DNA of 14,208 nt, taken from an uncultured Chloroflexota bacterium. GTDB taxonomy: Bacteria > Chloroflexota > Anaerolineae > Anaerolineales > Villigracilaceae. A program made the translations under genes and the position numbers. The DNA lies in the NCBI GenBank assembly GCA_903837815.1, contig CAILWD010000502.1, positions 1-14,208 on the forward strand, written 5' to 3'. The notes under the pieces are model-generated. The model was not told the origin of the DNA and did not search any database. It worked only from the letters and a program-made list of their open reading frames with translations. Below are positions 6,557 through 13,301 of this stretch, piece after piece (the stretch's first letter is position 1; each line of letters begins with the position of its first letter).

Positions 6557-6622
6557 GAAAAAACGGAAGCGGAGTCAAAAGTCTCCCGACTTTTGACTCC
6601 AGCGACTCCCGTCGTTGGAGTC
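6557..6622 (-). terminator. Two overlapping hairpins between fabD and the PLD gene (terminator or attenuator)
   Basis: In - strand order, hairpin H2 (6622-6595) pairs GACTCCAACGAC with GTCGCTGGAGTC (12 bp, one G-U) around GGGA. Hairpin H1 (6600-6571) pairs GGAGTCAAAAGTC with GACTTTTGACTCC (13 bp, perfect) around another GGGA. They share the six bases GGAGTC (6600-6595), so they compete. H1 is followed by GCTTCC and six U (TTTTTT at 6563-6558), compatible with partial termination. Read on the + strand, H2 is followed by CTCTTTTT. Confidence 0.55.
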
Positions 6623-6628
6623 CTCTTT

Positions 6629-7570
6629 TTATTCCAATGTTGCAAAGTCTTGCGGGTTACCCAGGGACAAAACTGTCACGCCATCGGCAACGCGTTTAAC
6701 CAGCCCGCCAAGCACTGTGCCCGTTCCTACTTCGACAAAGGTGGTGATTCCGCTCGAAGTCAGATATTGCACCGACTCCGTCCAGCGGACGCGGGATTGC
6801 ATCTGCGCGATGATGTCGGCGCGGGCAGCGGACTCATCCGCAAGCGGCTGGGCGTGGACATTGCCCACGACTGGGATTTGCATCGGGGTGAAATTCGCGG
6901 CGGCAACGGATTCATTCCATTCCGCCTGAATTGAATCCATCAATTTGGAATGCGCTGCAATCGAAACCGCCAAAGGCAGGGCGCGTTTCGCGCCGGCAGC
7001 TTTTGCCGCCGCCATTGCCCGCTCCACTGCGGGCTTTGAACCTGAGATCACCACCTGACCAGGGCAATTGTCGTTGGCAACCTGCACAGTTTCATCGGGC
7101 GTGCTGGCTTCGGCGCAGACTTTATCCAGTGTGGGGACGTCAAGGTTGAGGATGGCAGCCATGCCGCCGGGGGCAAGTTCGCCCGCGCGCTTCATCAACT
7201 CGGCGCGGCGTCGGACGAGACGCAAACCGTCCGCAAAGGAAAAGGCTCCTGCGGCCGCGAGGGCAGATAATTCTCCGAGGGAATGTCCAGCCAGCGCGGC
7301 AGGCTTCAAACTTGGATAAAGGGAAGAAAAAACCCGATGTGCGGCAAGGGAATGGACGAACAACGCAGGCTGGGTGTTGAGCGTATCGTTGAGTTCCTCC
7401 GCAGCCCCTTCACCCATCAAACGGGAAAGCGAAAAACCGAGGACGGAATCAGCTTCCTCGAAGGTTTGTCTTGCAACCGGGTATTGCGCCGCAAGTTCTT
7501 TTCCCATGCCTATTGTTTGAGAACCCTGTCCGGGAAAGACAAAAGCCGTGGTCTGTAAATTTAGTTTCAT
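6629..7570 (-). CDS. fabD: Malonyl-CoA:acyl-carrier-protein transacylase
   Basis: The 313-residue protein has all FabD landmarks. FVFPGQGSQ (residues 10-18) forms the oxyanion-hole loop, GHSLGE carries the nucleophile Ser97, Arg122 in RRRAELM should bind the malonyl carboxylate, and His207 in SIAAHSKLM is the catalytic partner. NDNCPGQVVISG and the C-terminal EVGTGTVLGGLVKR also match. It loads malonyl groups onto acyl carrier protein for type II fatty-acid synthesis in the cytoplasm. In many genomes fabD sits with fabH, fabG and acpP; here it stands alone between rpmF and a lipoprotein gene. GGAG lies 5 nt before ATG 7570 and can be hidden in a CTCC-GGAG stem. No clear sigma-70 promoter is visible in the 113 nt after rpmF. 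Confidence 0.95.
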   Translation of the reverse strand: MKLNLQTTAFVFPGQGSQTIGMGKELAAQYPVARQTFEEADSVLGFSLSRLMGEGAAEELNDTLNTQPALFVHSLAAHRVFSSLYPSLKPAALAGHSLGELSALAAAGAFSFADGLRLVRRRAELMKRAGELAPGGMAAILNLDVPTLDKVCAEASTPDETVQVANDNCPGQVVISGSKPAVERAMAAAKAAGAKRALPLAVSIAAHSKLMDSIQAEWNESVAAANFTPMQIPVVGNVHAQPLADESAARADIIAQMQSRVRWTESVQYLTSSGITTFVEVGTGTVLGGLVKRVADGVTVLSLGNPQDFATLE

Positions 7571-7605
7571 GTAATCTCCATTTGGAGACCCTAAGGTCTG
7601 GGTCT
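7571..7605 (-). promoter_or_regulatory. Hairpin plus Shine-Dalgarno-sequestering stem before fabD
   Basis: On the - strand AGACC (7599-7595) and GGTCT (7590-7586) form a 5-bp hairpin with loop TTAG. Its last two bases CT overlap CTCC (7587-7584). CTCC can pair with the Shine-Dalgarno GGAG (7579-7576) across AAAT, and ATTAC leads to the ATG. Spacing matches the element before the acyl-CoA dehydrogenase exactly. The core AGACYCTAAGG is present at both loci. An alternative stem GACCC/GGGTC (7604-7600 with 7593-7589 on the - strand) is also possible. Confidence 0.4.
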
Positions 7606-7624
7606 GTTTGTGGAGTTAAAACAC

Positions 7625-7653
7625 AAATGGGTCGCGATAGTCACGACCCATTT
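7625..7653 (-). terminator. Intrinsic terminator after rpmF
   Basis: AAATGGGTCG (7625-7634) and CGACCCATTT (7644-7653) form a perfect 10-bp stem with 2 more inner pairs after one mismatch. On the - strand it is followed by GTGTTTTAAC. It lies 30 nt past the rpmF stop and probably separates rpmF from fabD at least in part. Confidence 0.65.
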
Positions 7654-7683
7654 TGGTATTTCAGAAAGACATAAAGCCGTTCA

Positions 7684-7884
7684 CTACTCGGCGGCTTTCT
7701 TTTCCTTCTTAACCTCGACAACTTCGCGCCCGTTGTAAAAACCGCACTTGGGGCAGACGGTATGTGGAAGGCGCATAGAACCGCAGTTGGAGCAGGCGAC
7801 GGTGTTCGCGGCGGTCATCGCATCCTGTGAGCGGCGGCGGTCGCGGCGTCCCTTGGAATGTTTGCGCTTTGGATGTGGGGTCAT
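7684..7884 (-). CDS. rpmF: 50S ribosomal protein L32
   Basis: The 66-residue protein has the normal L32 length and pattern. The basic N-terminus MTPHPKRKHSKGRRDRRRS is followed by a zinc ribbon of two C-x2-C pairs, CSNC and CPKC, separated by 10 residues (GSMRLPHTV region). L32 is a structural protein of the large ribosomal subunit. This copy is the zinc-binding (Cys4) type. Start 7884 has GGAGAAAG upstream at a good distance. It has its own promoter (7990-7962) and a leader hairpin. The DUF177/yceD gene that often precedes rpmF is absent. The C-terminus is Lys/Glu-rich. Confidence 0.95.
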   Translation of the reverse strand: MTPHPKRKHSKGRRDRRRSQDAMTAANTVACSNCGSMRLPHTVCPKCGFYNGREVVEVKKEKKAAE

Positions 7885-7910
7885 GAGTACTTTCTCCTTT
7901 ATACATACAT

Positions 7911-7935
7911 CAGACGGGCTGCGTGCGCCCGTCTG
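7911..7935 (-). promoter_or_regulatory. Leader hairpin in the rpmF 5' UTR
   Basis: CAGACGGGC (7911-7919) and GCCCGTCTG (7927-7935) form a perfect 9-bp stem with a 7-nt loop. It lies between the predicted transcription start (about 7955) and the rpmF ribosome binding site. No U-tract follows in the direction of rpmF transcription, so it is more likely a leader structure than a terminator. Possible autoregulation by a ribosomal protein is inference. Confidence 0.5.
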
Positions 7936-7961
7936 TTAGATTACGAACTTTAAGCGGGCGG

Positions 7962-7990
7962 ATTATATCGGCAGGACGCGGAAGCGTCAA
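7962..7990 (-). promoter_or_regulatory. Sigma-70 promoter for rpmF
   Basis: On the - strand TTGACG (7990-7985) is followed after 17 nt by a perfect TATAAT (7967-7962). The predicted start near 7955 gives a 5' UTR of about 70 nt. This is the clearest promoter in the window. Confidence 0.75.
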
Positions 7991-8371
7991 GGAAAAATTA
8001 AGGCGATCGCATGGCTGTAGCAAAGTCCAATTTGTATTGCTCTGAGGGAACATATTCATCGTGACCGAAGAGTCTCTTAGCCGTGGTAGAGATCCTCACC
8101 ACACTGGCACGCGGCGCAAGTGTCGCTTCACACAGGGCAACACTTTTCCGTTTTATCAAGCGACTTTGCTATAGGCATAAAACAGGCCCAGAAGAATTTT
8201 CAGAGTCCATGACATCAACGACGGGAGATCGCCAGACCCCGTCGCACAAGATTGTCGAAATGGGCAACCATCCAACGATTTGAGCAAGCCCTCGCATGTT
8301 CTTTGCGGGAACACCCGCGCTGGGCCTTGTCCAGAACCATGCATCAGGTGCATGTTTTGTCCGCCGCGCTT
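7991..8371. other. 381-bp stretch without a convincing gene
   Basis: No ORF here has a believable start, length and protein composition together. On the - strand a frame is open from the end of the nuclease gene to a stop at 8169-8171 and reads LAQIVGWLPISTILCDG in its middle. That frame may be the detached 3' part of the short ORF at 9191-9000 (see the direct repeat). A near-palindrome GTGGTAGAGATCCTCACCAC lies at 8093-8112. I see no tRNA, RNase P, SRP or tmRNA signature. It looks like gene remnants or inserted non-coding DNA. Confidence 0.5.
8270..8290. repeat. Direct repeat copy L flanking the nuclease cassette
   Basis: The 21-bp sequence reads ATCCAACGATTTG then AGCAAGCC. It matches 19 of 21 bases with the copy at 9002-9022, in the same orientation, 732 bp away. 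It lies downstream of the nuclease gene. On the - strand it encodes LAQIVG in an open frame. Confidence 0.65.
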
Positions 8372-8974
8372 TTATGGAGAAGCCGAGATGATCTTTTTAA
8401 TTGCCGAGCCAATTTCGCCAAACGAAACTTGCACAGGGTTTAACTTCAATAAAGCGGACAAGCCTATTTTCTTTTGCTTTGGCTTTTTAGCATCGAGAAC
8501 AGATGTAGATAAAAGATAAAATGTCCACTGGCCTAAATCCAACGGGTCAAGTGTGGCTTTTTCCTGATGATGCAATAAACAGAATACATAAACATCTGCC
8601 TGCCGTCTACTTTCACTGCCAGGTTTGCTGGCTCTGGCATTCCAACCTTTTGTTGGGGCAATATCGAATAAGATTTCAGAAAATTTGGGTTGCGCCCAGG
8701 TTTGAAGGTATGATGCCGATTTTATCTCAAGTTTAACGCCGTCTTGTGTCTCTAAATCGTAAGGGTCCCATTCGCGCCTTGTATTTGAGGCTACTCCCAA
8801 TTCAGAAGCCACAATGTATTCAGCAAGAATACCGCGCATTGTATTGCTCGATAAATCAGAACAAGCCCATTGCCAAAAGCCAAATAATTTATTTTCCAAG
8901 GGAACGCCTTTTGTTCTGAAACGTTCTTCACCGCTTTTTCGAGATACGAGAATTGCGCTTAAATTATTATCCAT
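8372..8974 (-). CDS. Predicted PD-(D/E)XK-fold nuclease-like protein, orphan
   Basis: The 200-residue protein shows the pattern of the PD-(D/E)XK nuclease fold. A first-helix Glu lies in GILAEYIVA (Glu52). An acidic loop EWDPYDLE (Asp70, Asp73) follows, then an E-x-K in VKLEIKSA (Glu83, Lys85) and glutamines in SYLQTWAQPK (Gln91, Gln95). Such proteins cleave DNA with a divalent metal and occur as restriction, repair or mobile-element nucleases. The protein resembles conserved hypothetical proteins with RGxLAEYIVA and EIKSASYLQ motifs; no specific activity is known to me. The gene is visibly AT-richer than its neighbours, has no methyltransferase or helicase partner, and is bracketed by 21-bp direct repeats, which suggests horizontal acquisition. 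AGAAGG lies about 9 nt before ATG 8974. Confidence 0.7.
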   Translation of the reverse strand: MDNNLSAILVSRKSGEERFRTKGVPLENKLFGFWQWACSDLSSNTMRGILAEYIVASELGVASNTRREWDPYDLETQDGVKLEIKSASYLQTWAQPKFSEILFDIAPTKGWNARASKPGSESRRQADVYVFCLLHHQEKATLDPLDLGQWTFYLLSTSVLDAKKPKQKKIGLSALLKLNPVQVSFGEIGSAIKKIISASP

Positions 8975-8999
8975 CTAAAATGACCTTCTTTTCTGCCAA

Positions 9000-9191
9000 C
9001 TATCCAAAGATTTGCGCAAGCCATGTTGAAGAGCCAGGTGCCGACGCATTCAAATTACGAGGTTGGAAAACTAAACCAGACTCGATACCTACTGGACGAC
9101 GCGAAAGCAGAAACGCGGCAACCTGATCCCAGATCACGGATGGGTGAAAGGGGATGTGTGCTCGCATCTTAGAAACAATCATCGGCTTCAC
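9000..9191 (-). CDS. Hypothetical 63-residue protein, possibly a truncated gene
   Basis: I do not recognise this ORF. It starts at GTG 9191, overlapping the HD-gene stop as GTGA; an ATG four codons in (about 9182) is the alternative. The sequence has plausible protein composition (AHIPFHPSVIWDQVAAF, RRPVGIESGLVFQPRNLN) and ends LAQIFG then stop. The last codons lie in the 9002-9022 copy of the direct repeat. Collapsing the two repeat copies would extend it in frame through LAQIVGWLPISTILCDG to a stop at 8169, giving about 96 residues. So it may be the 5' part of a gene broken by insertion of the nuclease cassette. It could also be a chance ORF. Confidence 0.35.
   Translation of the reverse strand: MKPMIVSKMRAHIPFHPSVIWDQVAAFLLSRRPVGIESGLVFQPRNLNASAPGSSTWLAQIFG
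9002..9022. repeat. Direct repeat copy R flanking the nuclease cassette
   Basis: The 21-bp sequence reads ATCCAAAGATTTG then CGCAAGCC and differs from the copy at 8270-8290 at two positions. It lies upstream of the nuclease gene, 27 nt before its ATG, and contains the stop of the 63-residue ORF. Confidence 0.65.
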
Positions 9192-10039
9192 ATCCCCTGG
9201 TCATGTTCCGCGTCGAAGACATGCGAATGCATGTTGGCAACCCATTGCTTACCATCCTCGGTCAGGCGCAGATAGGTCAATGCATCCTGAATATAGGGAC
9301 TGACGCAATTCCAATAGAAGGAGGCGTAATTCTTCCGCAAGTCATTGGGAGCCTTGTAGCCGTATTTTTCGTTGACACCCAACTCGTGGAATTCGTAGAA
9401 CAAAGCGGGCGACTTTCGCAAATAGTCGGGGTCGCCCAATTGACCGATGAAGTCGGCGGCGCGTACCAGACCGCCAAGCCCCTTTGTATCCTTGTAGAAA
9501 TCTTCCGCCGGAGATGGAAAGCGGGTCATCTCGATGTAGGATGCAATGATTTCTGCGTCCAGGTGCCTGGTCATGTCCTGGAGCAGGCTTGCTCCAAAAC
9601 GCTCGCGAACAAACAACTTGCTGCGGTTGACATGGTACGGCGTCAGCGCGACGTCAGTGCCTTCGGGGGAAATATAAATCATTTCGTCCCCAACGCCGGT
9701 GGCGAACATTTCCTTCGTGTCACTCCTGCATACCCCTTTGACATAGCCGATGTCATGGCATAAGACCGCAATCATGTAGTGCATCCAATCGCGCGGGGTG
9801 ATGCCGCCTTCACGCAGATGTTTGCCCTCGATGATCGCCTGACCCGCCAGCGCCACCATGATGGTGTGGTCAACGTCGTGATAGAGCGCGTCGGAGTTGG
9901 CGATATTTTCCAGCGCCAGCCGTCCGCACCAGGTCACGATGCGCCCAAAGTCAACGTCAAGGTCGCCATAAGTGCGCTGGTACACCGTCCGCAATTGCTC
10001 GACGAACATGTCAATCACCAGTTCCTGCCAGTTGATCAT
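9188..10039 (-). CDS. HD-domain metal-dependent phosphohydrolase
   Basis: The 283-residue protein contains an HD-superfamily core. YHDVDH (His54, His58) is followed by the HD doublet in LCHDIGYVKG (His95, Asp96), then a helical region with further acidic and His residues (DMTRHLDAEI). The whole protein, including GKHLREGG and CHDIGYVKGVCR, resembles HD-domain proteins known from cyanobacteria. HD proteins hydrolyse phosphate esters of nucleotides or cyclic nucleotides, but the substrate is unknown here. It lacks the extra domains of RelA/SpoT or HD-GYP proteins. It is divergent from the DUF3592 gene across 144 bp, and its stop overlaps the start of the small ORF. AAGGCAGG is a weak ribosome binding site before ATG 10039. 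The long match with cyanobacterial types may reflect transfer between phyla. Confidence 0.85.
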   Translation of the reverse strand: MINWQELVIDMFVEQLRTVYQRTYGDLDVDFGRIVTWCGRLALENIANSDALYHDVDHTIMVALAGQAIIEGKHLREGGITPRDWMHYMIAVLCHDIGYVKGVCRSDTKEMFATGVGDEMIYISPEGTDVALTPYHVNRSKLFVRERFGASLLQDMTRHLDAEIIASYIEMTRFPSPAEDFYKDTKGLGGLVRAADFIGQLGDPDYLRKSPALFYEFHELGVNEKYGYKAPNDLRKNYASFYWNCVSPYIQDALTYLRLTEDGKQWVANMHSHVFDAEHDQGM

Positions 10040-10183
10040 ATCTGCCTGCCTTGGTGTTAAAATGGAAAACGCTGTTGGTAGCCAGGCACAAAATCAGGAG
10101 ATTTTGCACTCCATCCAACGACATTTACAGTGTATCAGAAAGTCAAACGAGAGATGTGACCAACTTTAGAAAAGGAGTAACTT

Positions 10184-10615
10184 ATGGGTATCTTCGAATG
10201 GGTAATGGCTGGCTCCGGATTACTGATCACCATTGTGAGCGTGATTTGCAGCGTTGCGCTTCCGCTGCTGATTATCGGCGGGCTGGGGTACTTCCTGTAT
10301 AAACGCAACCAGCAGAGCATGGCGTACCGCCAGTCCACACAGACCTGGCATAACACAACAGGAACGGTTCTTATGTCATCCGTCCAATGGAAACGCACGG
10401 GGAATAGCGGTTCAACAACATACCCTGTGGTCGTTTATCAATATGAAGTAAATGGGCAGCGCCACCAAAGCCAGCGAATCAAAGCAGGCGAACAATTCCT
10501 CAACGTCCGCATTTCCGGGCAGGCGGAAGCGACCGTTCAAAAGTATCCGATTGGGTCGACGGTGACGGTTTACTATAATCCGGCGAATCCCGCTGAATCT
10601 GTTTTGGAAAGGTAA
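10184..10615 (+). CDS. DUF3592-domain membrane-anchored protein
   Basis: The 143-residue protein has one long hydrophobic segment (about residues 10-40) and a C-terminal DUF3592 domain (about 53-143). The domain shows WHNTTGTVLMSS, YPVVVYQYEVNGQ, and the end GSTVTVYYNPANPAESVLE, which is typical for this family. DUF3592 proteins are of unknown function and usually sit in the membrane with the beta-rich domain on one face. AAAGGAG lies 7 nt before ATG 10184. A possible weak promoter (TTTGCA at 10103-10108, TACAGT 17 nt later) and a 7-bp inverted repeat CAAAATC-AGGA-GATTTTG (10089-10106) lie in the divergent intergenic region. The stop is just before miaA, so the two genes are probably cotranscribed. 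Confidence 0.8.
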   Translation: MGIFEWVMAGSGLLITIVSVICSVALPLLIIGGLGYFLYKRNQQSMAYRQSTQTWHNTTGTVLMSSVQWKRTGNSGSTTYPVVVYQYEVNGQRHQSQRIKAGEQFLNVRISGQAEATVQKYPIGSTVTVYYNPANPAESVLER

Positions 10616-10620
10616 TTCCG

Positions 10621-11544
10621 ATCATTCAAAAACCACCCCTCATCCTGATCGTCGGTCCGACGGCTGTCGGCAAGACAGAACTCGCCATCCAACTGGCCGA
10701 GAAGTTCAACGGCGAAATCGTCTCGGCAGATTCGCGCCTCTTCTATCGCGGCATGGACATCGGCACCGCCAAGCCTTCGCGCGAGGAGATGGCGCGGGTC
10801 CCGCACCATTTGATCGACATCGTTAATCCCGACGAAACGTTGAGTTTGGCGGTCTTCCAGCAGAAGGCAAAGGAAACCATCGCCGAGATTCACCGGCGCG
10901 GCAAACTTCCCTTCCTCGTCGGCGGCACGGGGCAATATATCCGCGCGGTGACCGAAGGTTGGAGTCCGCCAGAGGTTACGCCAGATGAGCGGCTGCGAAA
11001 GGTTCTGGAAGCGCTGGTAGAGGAGCAAAGCCCTAACTGGCTACACGACAGGCTTCGAATTCTCGACCCCGAAGCGGCGGAGAAGATCGATGCCCGCAAC
11101 GTGAGGCGCACCGTCCGCGCTTTGGAAGTGATTTTGACAACGGGCAGGAAATTCTCCGCCCAACGCGGACAAGTCGAGTCATCCTTCGGTTTGATTACCA
11201 TCGGGCTGATTCGTCGGCGCGAGGAGTTGTACCGTCGGGTAGATGAGCGCATCGAGTTGATGTTTGCCAGCGGCTTCTTGAACGAAGTAAAAAGGCTACT
11301 CGAAAAGGGATACTCCCCGTCCCTGCCAAGCATGTCGGCAATCGGGTATCGGGAAGCCGTCCGCGTGGCAAAGGCTGAATGGAGCGAGGATCAGGCAAAG
11401 GCGGAGATGCGGCGCATGACGCGAATCTTCGTGCGGCGGCAATCCAACTGGTTCAAGGAATCCGATGCGCAGATTCGCTGGTTCCATCCAAATCAAAAAG
11501 AGGAGGTTGAATCCTATTTGCAAGGTGTGTTGATTGGCTTATAA
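10621..11544 (+). CDS. miaA: tRNA dimethylallyltransferase
   Basis: The frame encodes all MiaA motifs over about 307 residues. These are the P-loop GPTAVGKT (residues 12-19), SADSRLFYRGMDIGTAKPS with catalytic Asp37, LIDIVNPDE, FLVGGTGQYIRAV, RNVRRTVRALEV, and the C-terminal IGYREAV and RRQSNWFKES. MiaA transfers a dimethylallyl group to A37 of tRNAs that read codons starting with U. The in-frame stretch between the upstream stop (10594-10596) and the P-loop has no ATG, GTG or TTG. The first ATG (10753) would remove the P-loop and Asp37, so it is not the start. ATC 10621 and ATT 10624 lie 8 and 11 nt behind AAAGG (10608-10612). One of these is the likely start unless a base is wrong. It follows DUF3592 closely. 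Confidence 0.9.
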   Translation: MIQKPPLILIVGPTAVGKTELAIQLAEKFNGEIVSADSRLFYRGMDIGTAKPSREEMARVPHHLIDIVNPDETLSLAVFQQKAKETIAEIHRRGKLPFLVGGTGQYIRAVTEGWSPPEVTPDERLRKVLEALVEEQSPNWLHDRLRILDPEAAEKIDARNVRRTVRALEVILTTGRKFSAQRGQVESSFGLITIGLIRRREELYRRVDERIELMFASGFLNEVKRLLEKGYSPSLPSMSAIGYREAVRVAKAEWSEDQAKAEMRRMTRIFVRRQSNWFKESDAQIRWFHPNQKEEVESYLQGVLIGL

Positions 11545-11600
11545 TAATTTCAAGATATATTTTGTCCATAATCTGACCCACCGCCAAAGGAGTAGGAGAT

Positions 11601-13301
11601 ATGAGCAATAAACCGTGGATGGCACATTACGATAAGGGTGTGCCTCAGACTATCGATTATCCGCAAGCGCCGCTGTTTCATTTTTTGGAAGATGCCGCGC
11701 GCAAATACCCTGACCGTGCCTGTACGATATTCAAAGGCGCGGTCATTTCATAAAGGGAGATGGAAGCGCAGACCAACGCAATGGCAGCCGCGCTCGTCGA
11801 GATGGGGGTGAAGAAGGGCGACCGCGTGGGAATCTTCATGCCAAACCTGCCGCAGTTTGTGGTTGTCTATTTCGGCATTCTCAAGGCGGGCGGCGTGGTG
11901 GTGGCAATCAACCCCACTTACCCGGTGGACGAGATTGTTTTCCCAGTCAAGGATGCGAACATCGAGGTGATGTTTGTCTTGAGTCGCTTCTACAAAAAAG
12001 TGAAGGAAGCGCAGAAGAAATCGGGGTTGAAAAAGGTCATCGTCTCCAACATCAAAGAGAGTCTGCCGCCTGTGCTGCGCCTGCTCTTTACGCTGGCAAA
12101 GGAGAAAAAGGAAGGCGACCGCCTCGACGGGTTGGAGAGCGGCGATTTCTGGATGCAGGATCTGTTGAAGAAACACGCGGGCGCGTCCAAGCCGAAGGTG
12201 GAGATTACTCCCGACGATACGGCAATCTTCCAATATTCGGGCGGGACAACGGGCGTGCCAAAAGGCGCGGTTGCCATGCACCGCAACGTGGTGGCGAACA
12301 CGCTCCAAATCAAATCATGGATGCCCGCGCTTGTGCCTGGCGGAGAAGTAGTGCTGATGGGCATTCCGCTTTTCCATGTTTACGGGATGGTGGCAGGGAT
12401 GAACTTTGCGCTGGCAAACGGCGCGAGCATGGCAATGGTTCCCAACGCCCGCGATTTAAAGGATGTGCTGGACAATATCAGCAAGTATAAGGCAACCATC
12501 TTCCCCGGCGTGCCGATGCTTTACAACGCCATCAACAATCATCCCGATGTGAAGGCTGGCAAGTACAACCTTTCTTCGATCAAGGCTTGTATTTCAGGCT
12601 CCGCCCCGTTGATGCGCGAAACGAAGGAAAAATTCGAGGCGCTGACCGGCGGCAAGGTTTTCGAGGGCTACGGTCTTTCGGAGGCGCCAACCGCCACCCA
12701 CTGCAATCCGCTCGAAGGCGAGAACAAGACAGGTTCCATTGGGATGCCCCTGCCCGACGTGGAGGTGAAACTTATCAGCCTCGACGATGGCGAGACAGAA
12801 CTTCCGCAGGGCGAGATTGGCGAAATTGTGCTTCACGGTCCACAGGTGATGAGGGGTTATCACAACATGCCGACGGAGACCGAAAATTCCCTGCGCAAGA
12901 TGAGCGACGGCAAAGTCTGGCTTTTCACCGGCGACATCGCCCGCATGGATGAAGACGGCTATTTCTACATTGTCGACCGCAAGAAGGAGCTGATCAAGCC
13001 CGGCGGATTCCAAGTCTGGCCCCGCGAGGTGGAGGAAGCCATCATGAGTCACCCCAAAGTTTTGGAGGTCGGCGTGGGCGGCATTCCCGACCCGCAGCGC
13101 GGCGAGACGGTCAAGGCGTGGGTTGTACTCAAGCCCGGCGAGAGCCTGTCCGAAGCCGACCTCAAAGCCTATTGCAAGGAACATCTTGCTCCCTACAAAG
13201 TGCCAACCCATTACGAGTTCCGCACCGAGTTGCCCAAGACCACCGTCGGCAAGATTCTACGCCGCGAGTTGGTAAGGCAGCATAAGGAAGGGGAAAAGTA
13301 G
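11601..13301 (+). CDS. Long-chain fatty acid-CoA ligase, interrupted by an in-frame TAA
   Basis: The frame from ATG 11601 (strong AAAGGAGTAGGAG upstream) reads MSNKPWMAHYDKGVPQT to KGAVIS, then TAA (11751-11753), then REMEAQTNAM in the same frame to 13301. Homologous ligases have VISYREM here, so TAA replaces a Tyr codon by one base. Ignoring it, the protein is about 566 residues, the normal length. The core is intact: the AMP-binding loop YSGGTTGVPKGA, YGLSEAPTATH, FTGDIARMDEDGYFYIVDRKKELIKPGG (GD...DRKKE) and catalytic Lys in TTVGKILRREL. It makes acyl-CoA from fatty acid, ATP and CoA, feeding beta-oxidation. ATG 11760, 6 nt after the stop, could allow reinitiation to give a 513-residue product without the N-terminal helices. 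Either a recent pseudogene, a sequence error or a shortened product. Confidence 0.85.

Noticed and set aside
7991..8371. A structural RNA gene (tRNA, RNase P, SRP RNA, tmRNA)
   Set aside because: No cloverleaf with TTCRA arm, and none of the conserved core sequences of these RNAs could be found on either strand by eye.
8280..8519. A 79-codon + strand ORF with several Cys (MSKPSHVLCGN...)
   Set aside because: It overlaps the nuclease gene on the opposite strand, has no ribosome binding site and shows no recognisable zinc-finger spacing.
10753..11544. miaA starting at ATG 10753
   Set aside because: This would remove the P-loop GPTAVGKT and the SADS Asp, which are encoded in frame just upstream and are essential for the enzyme.
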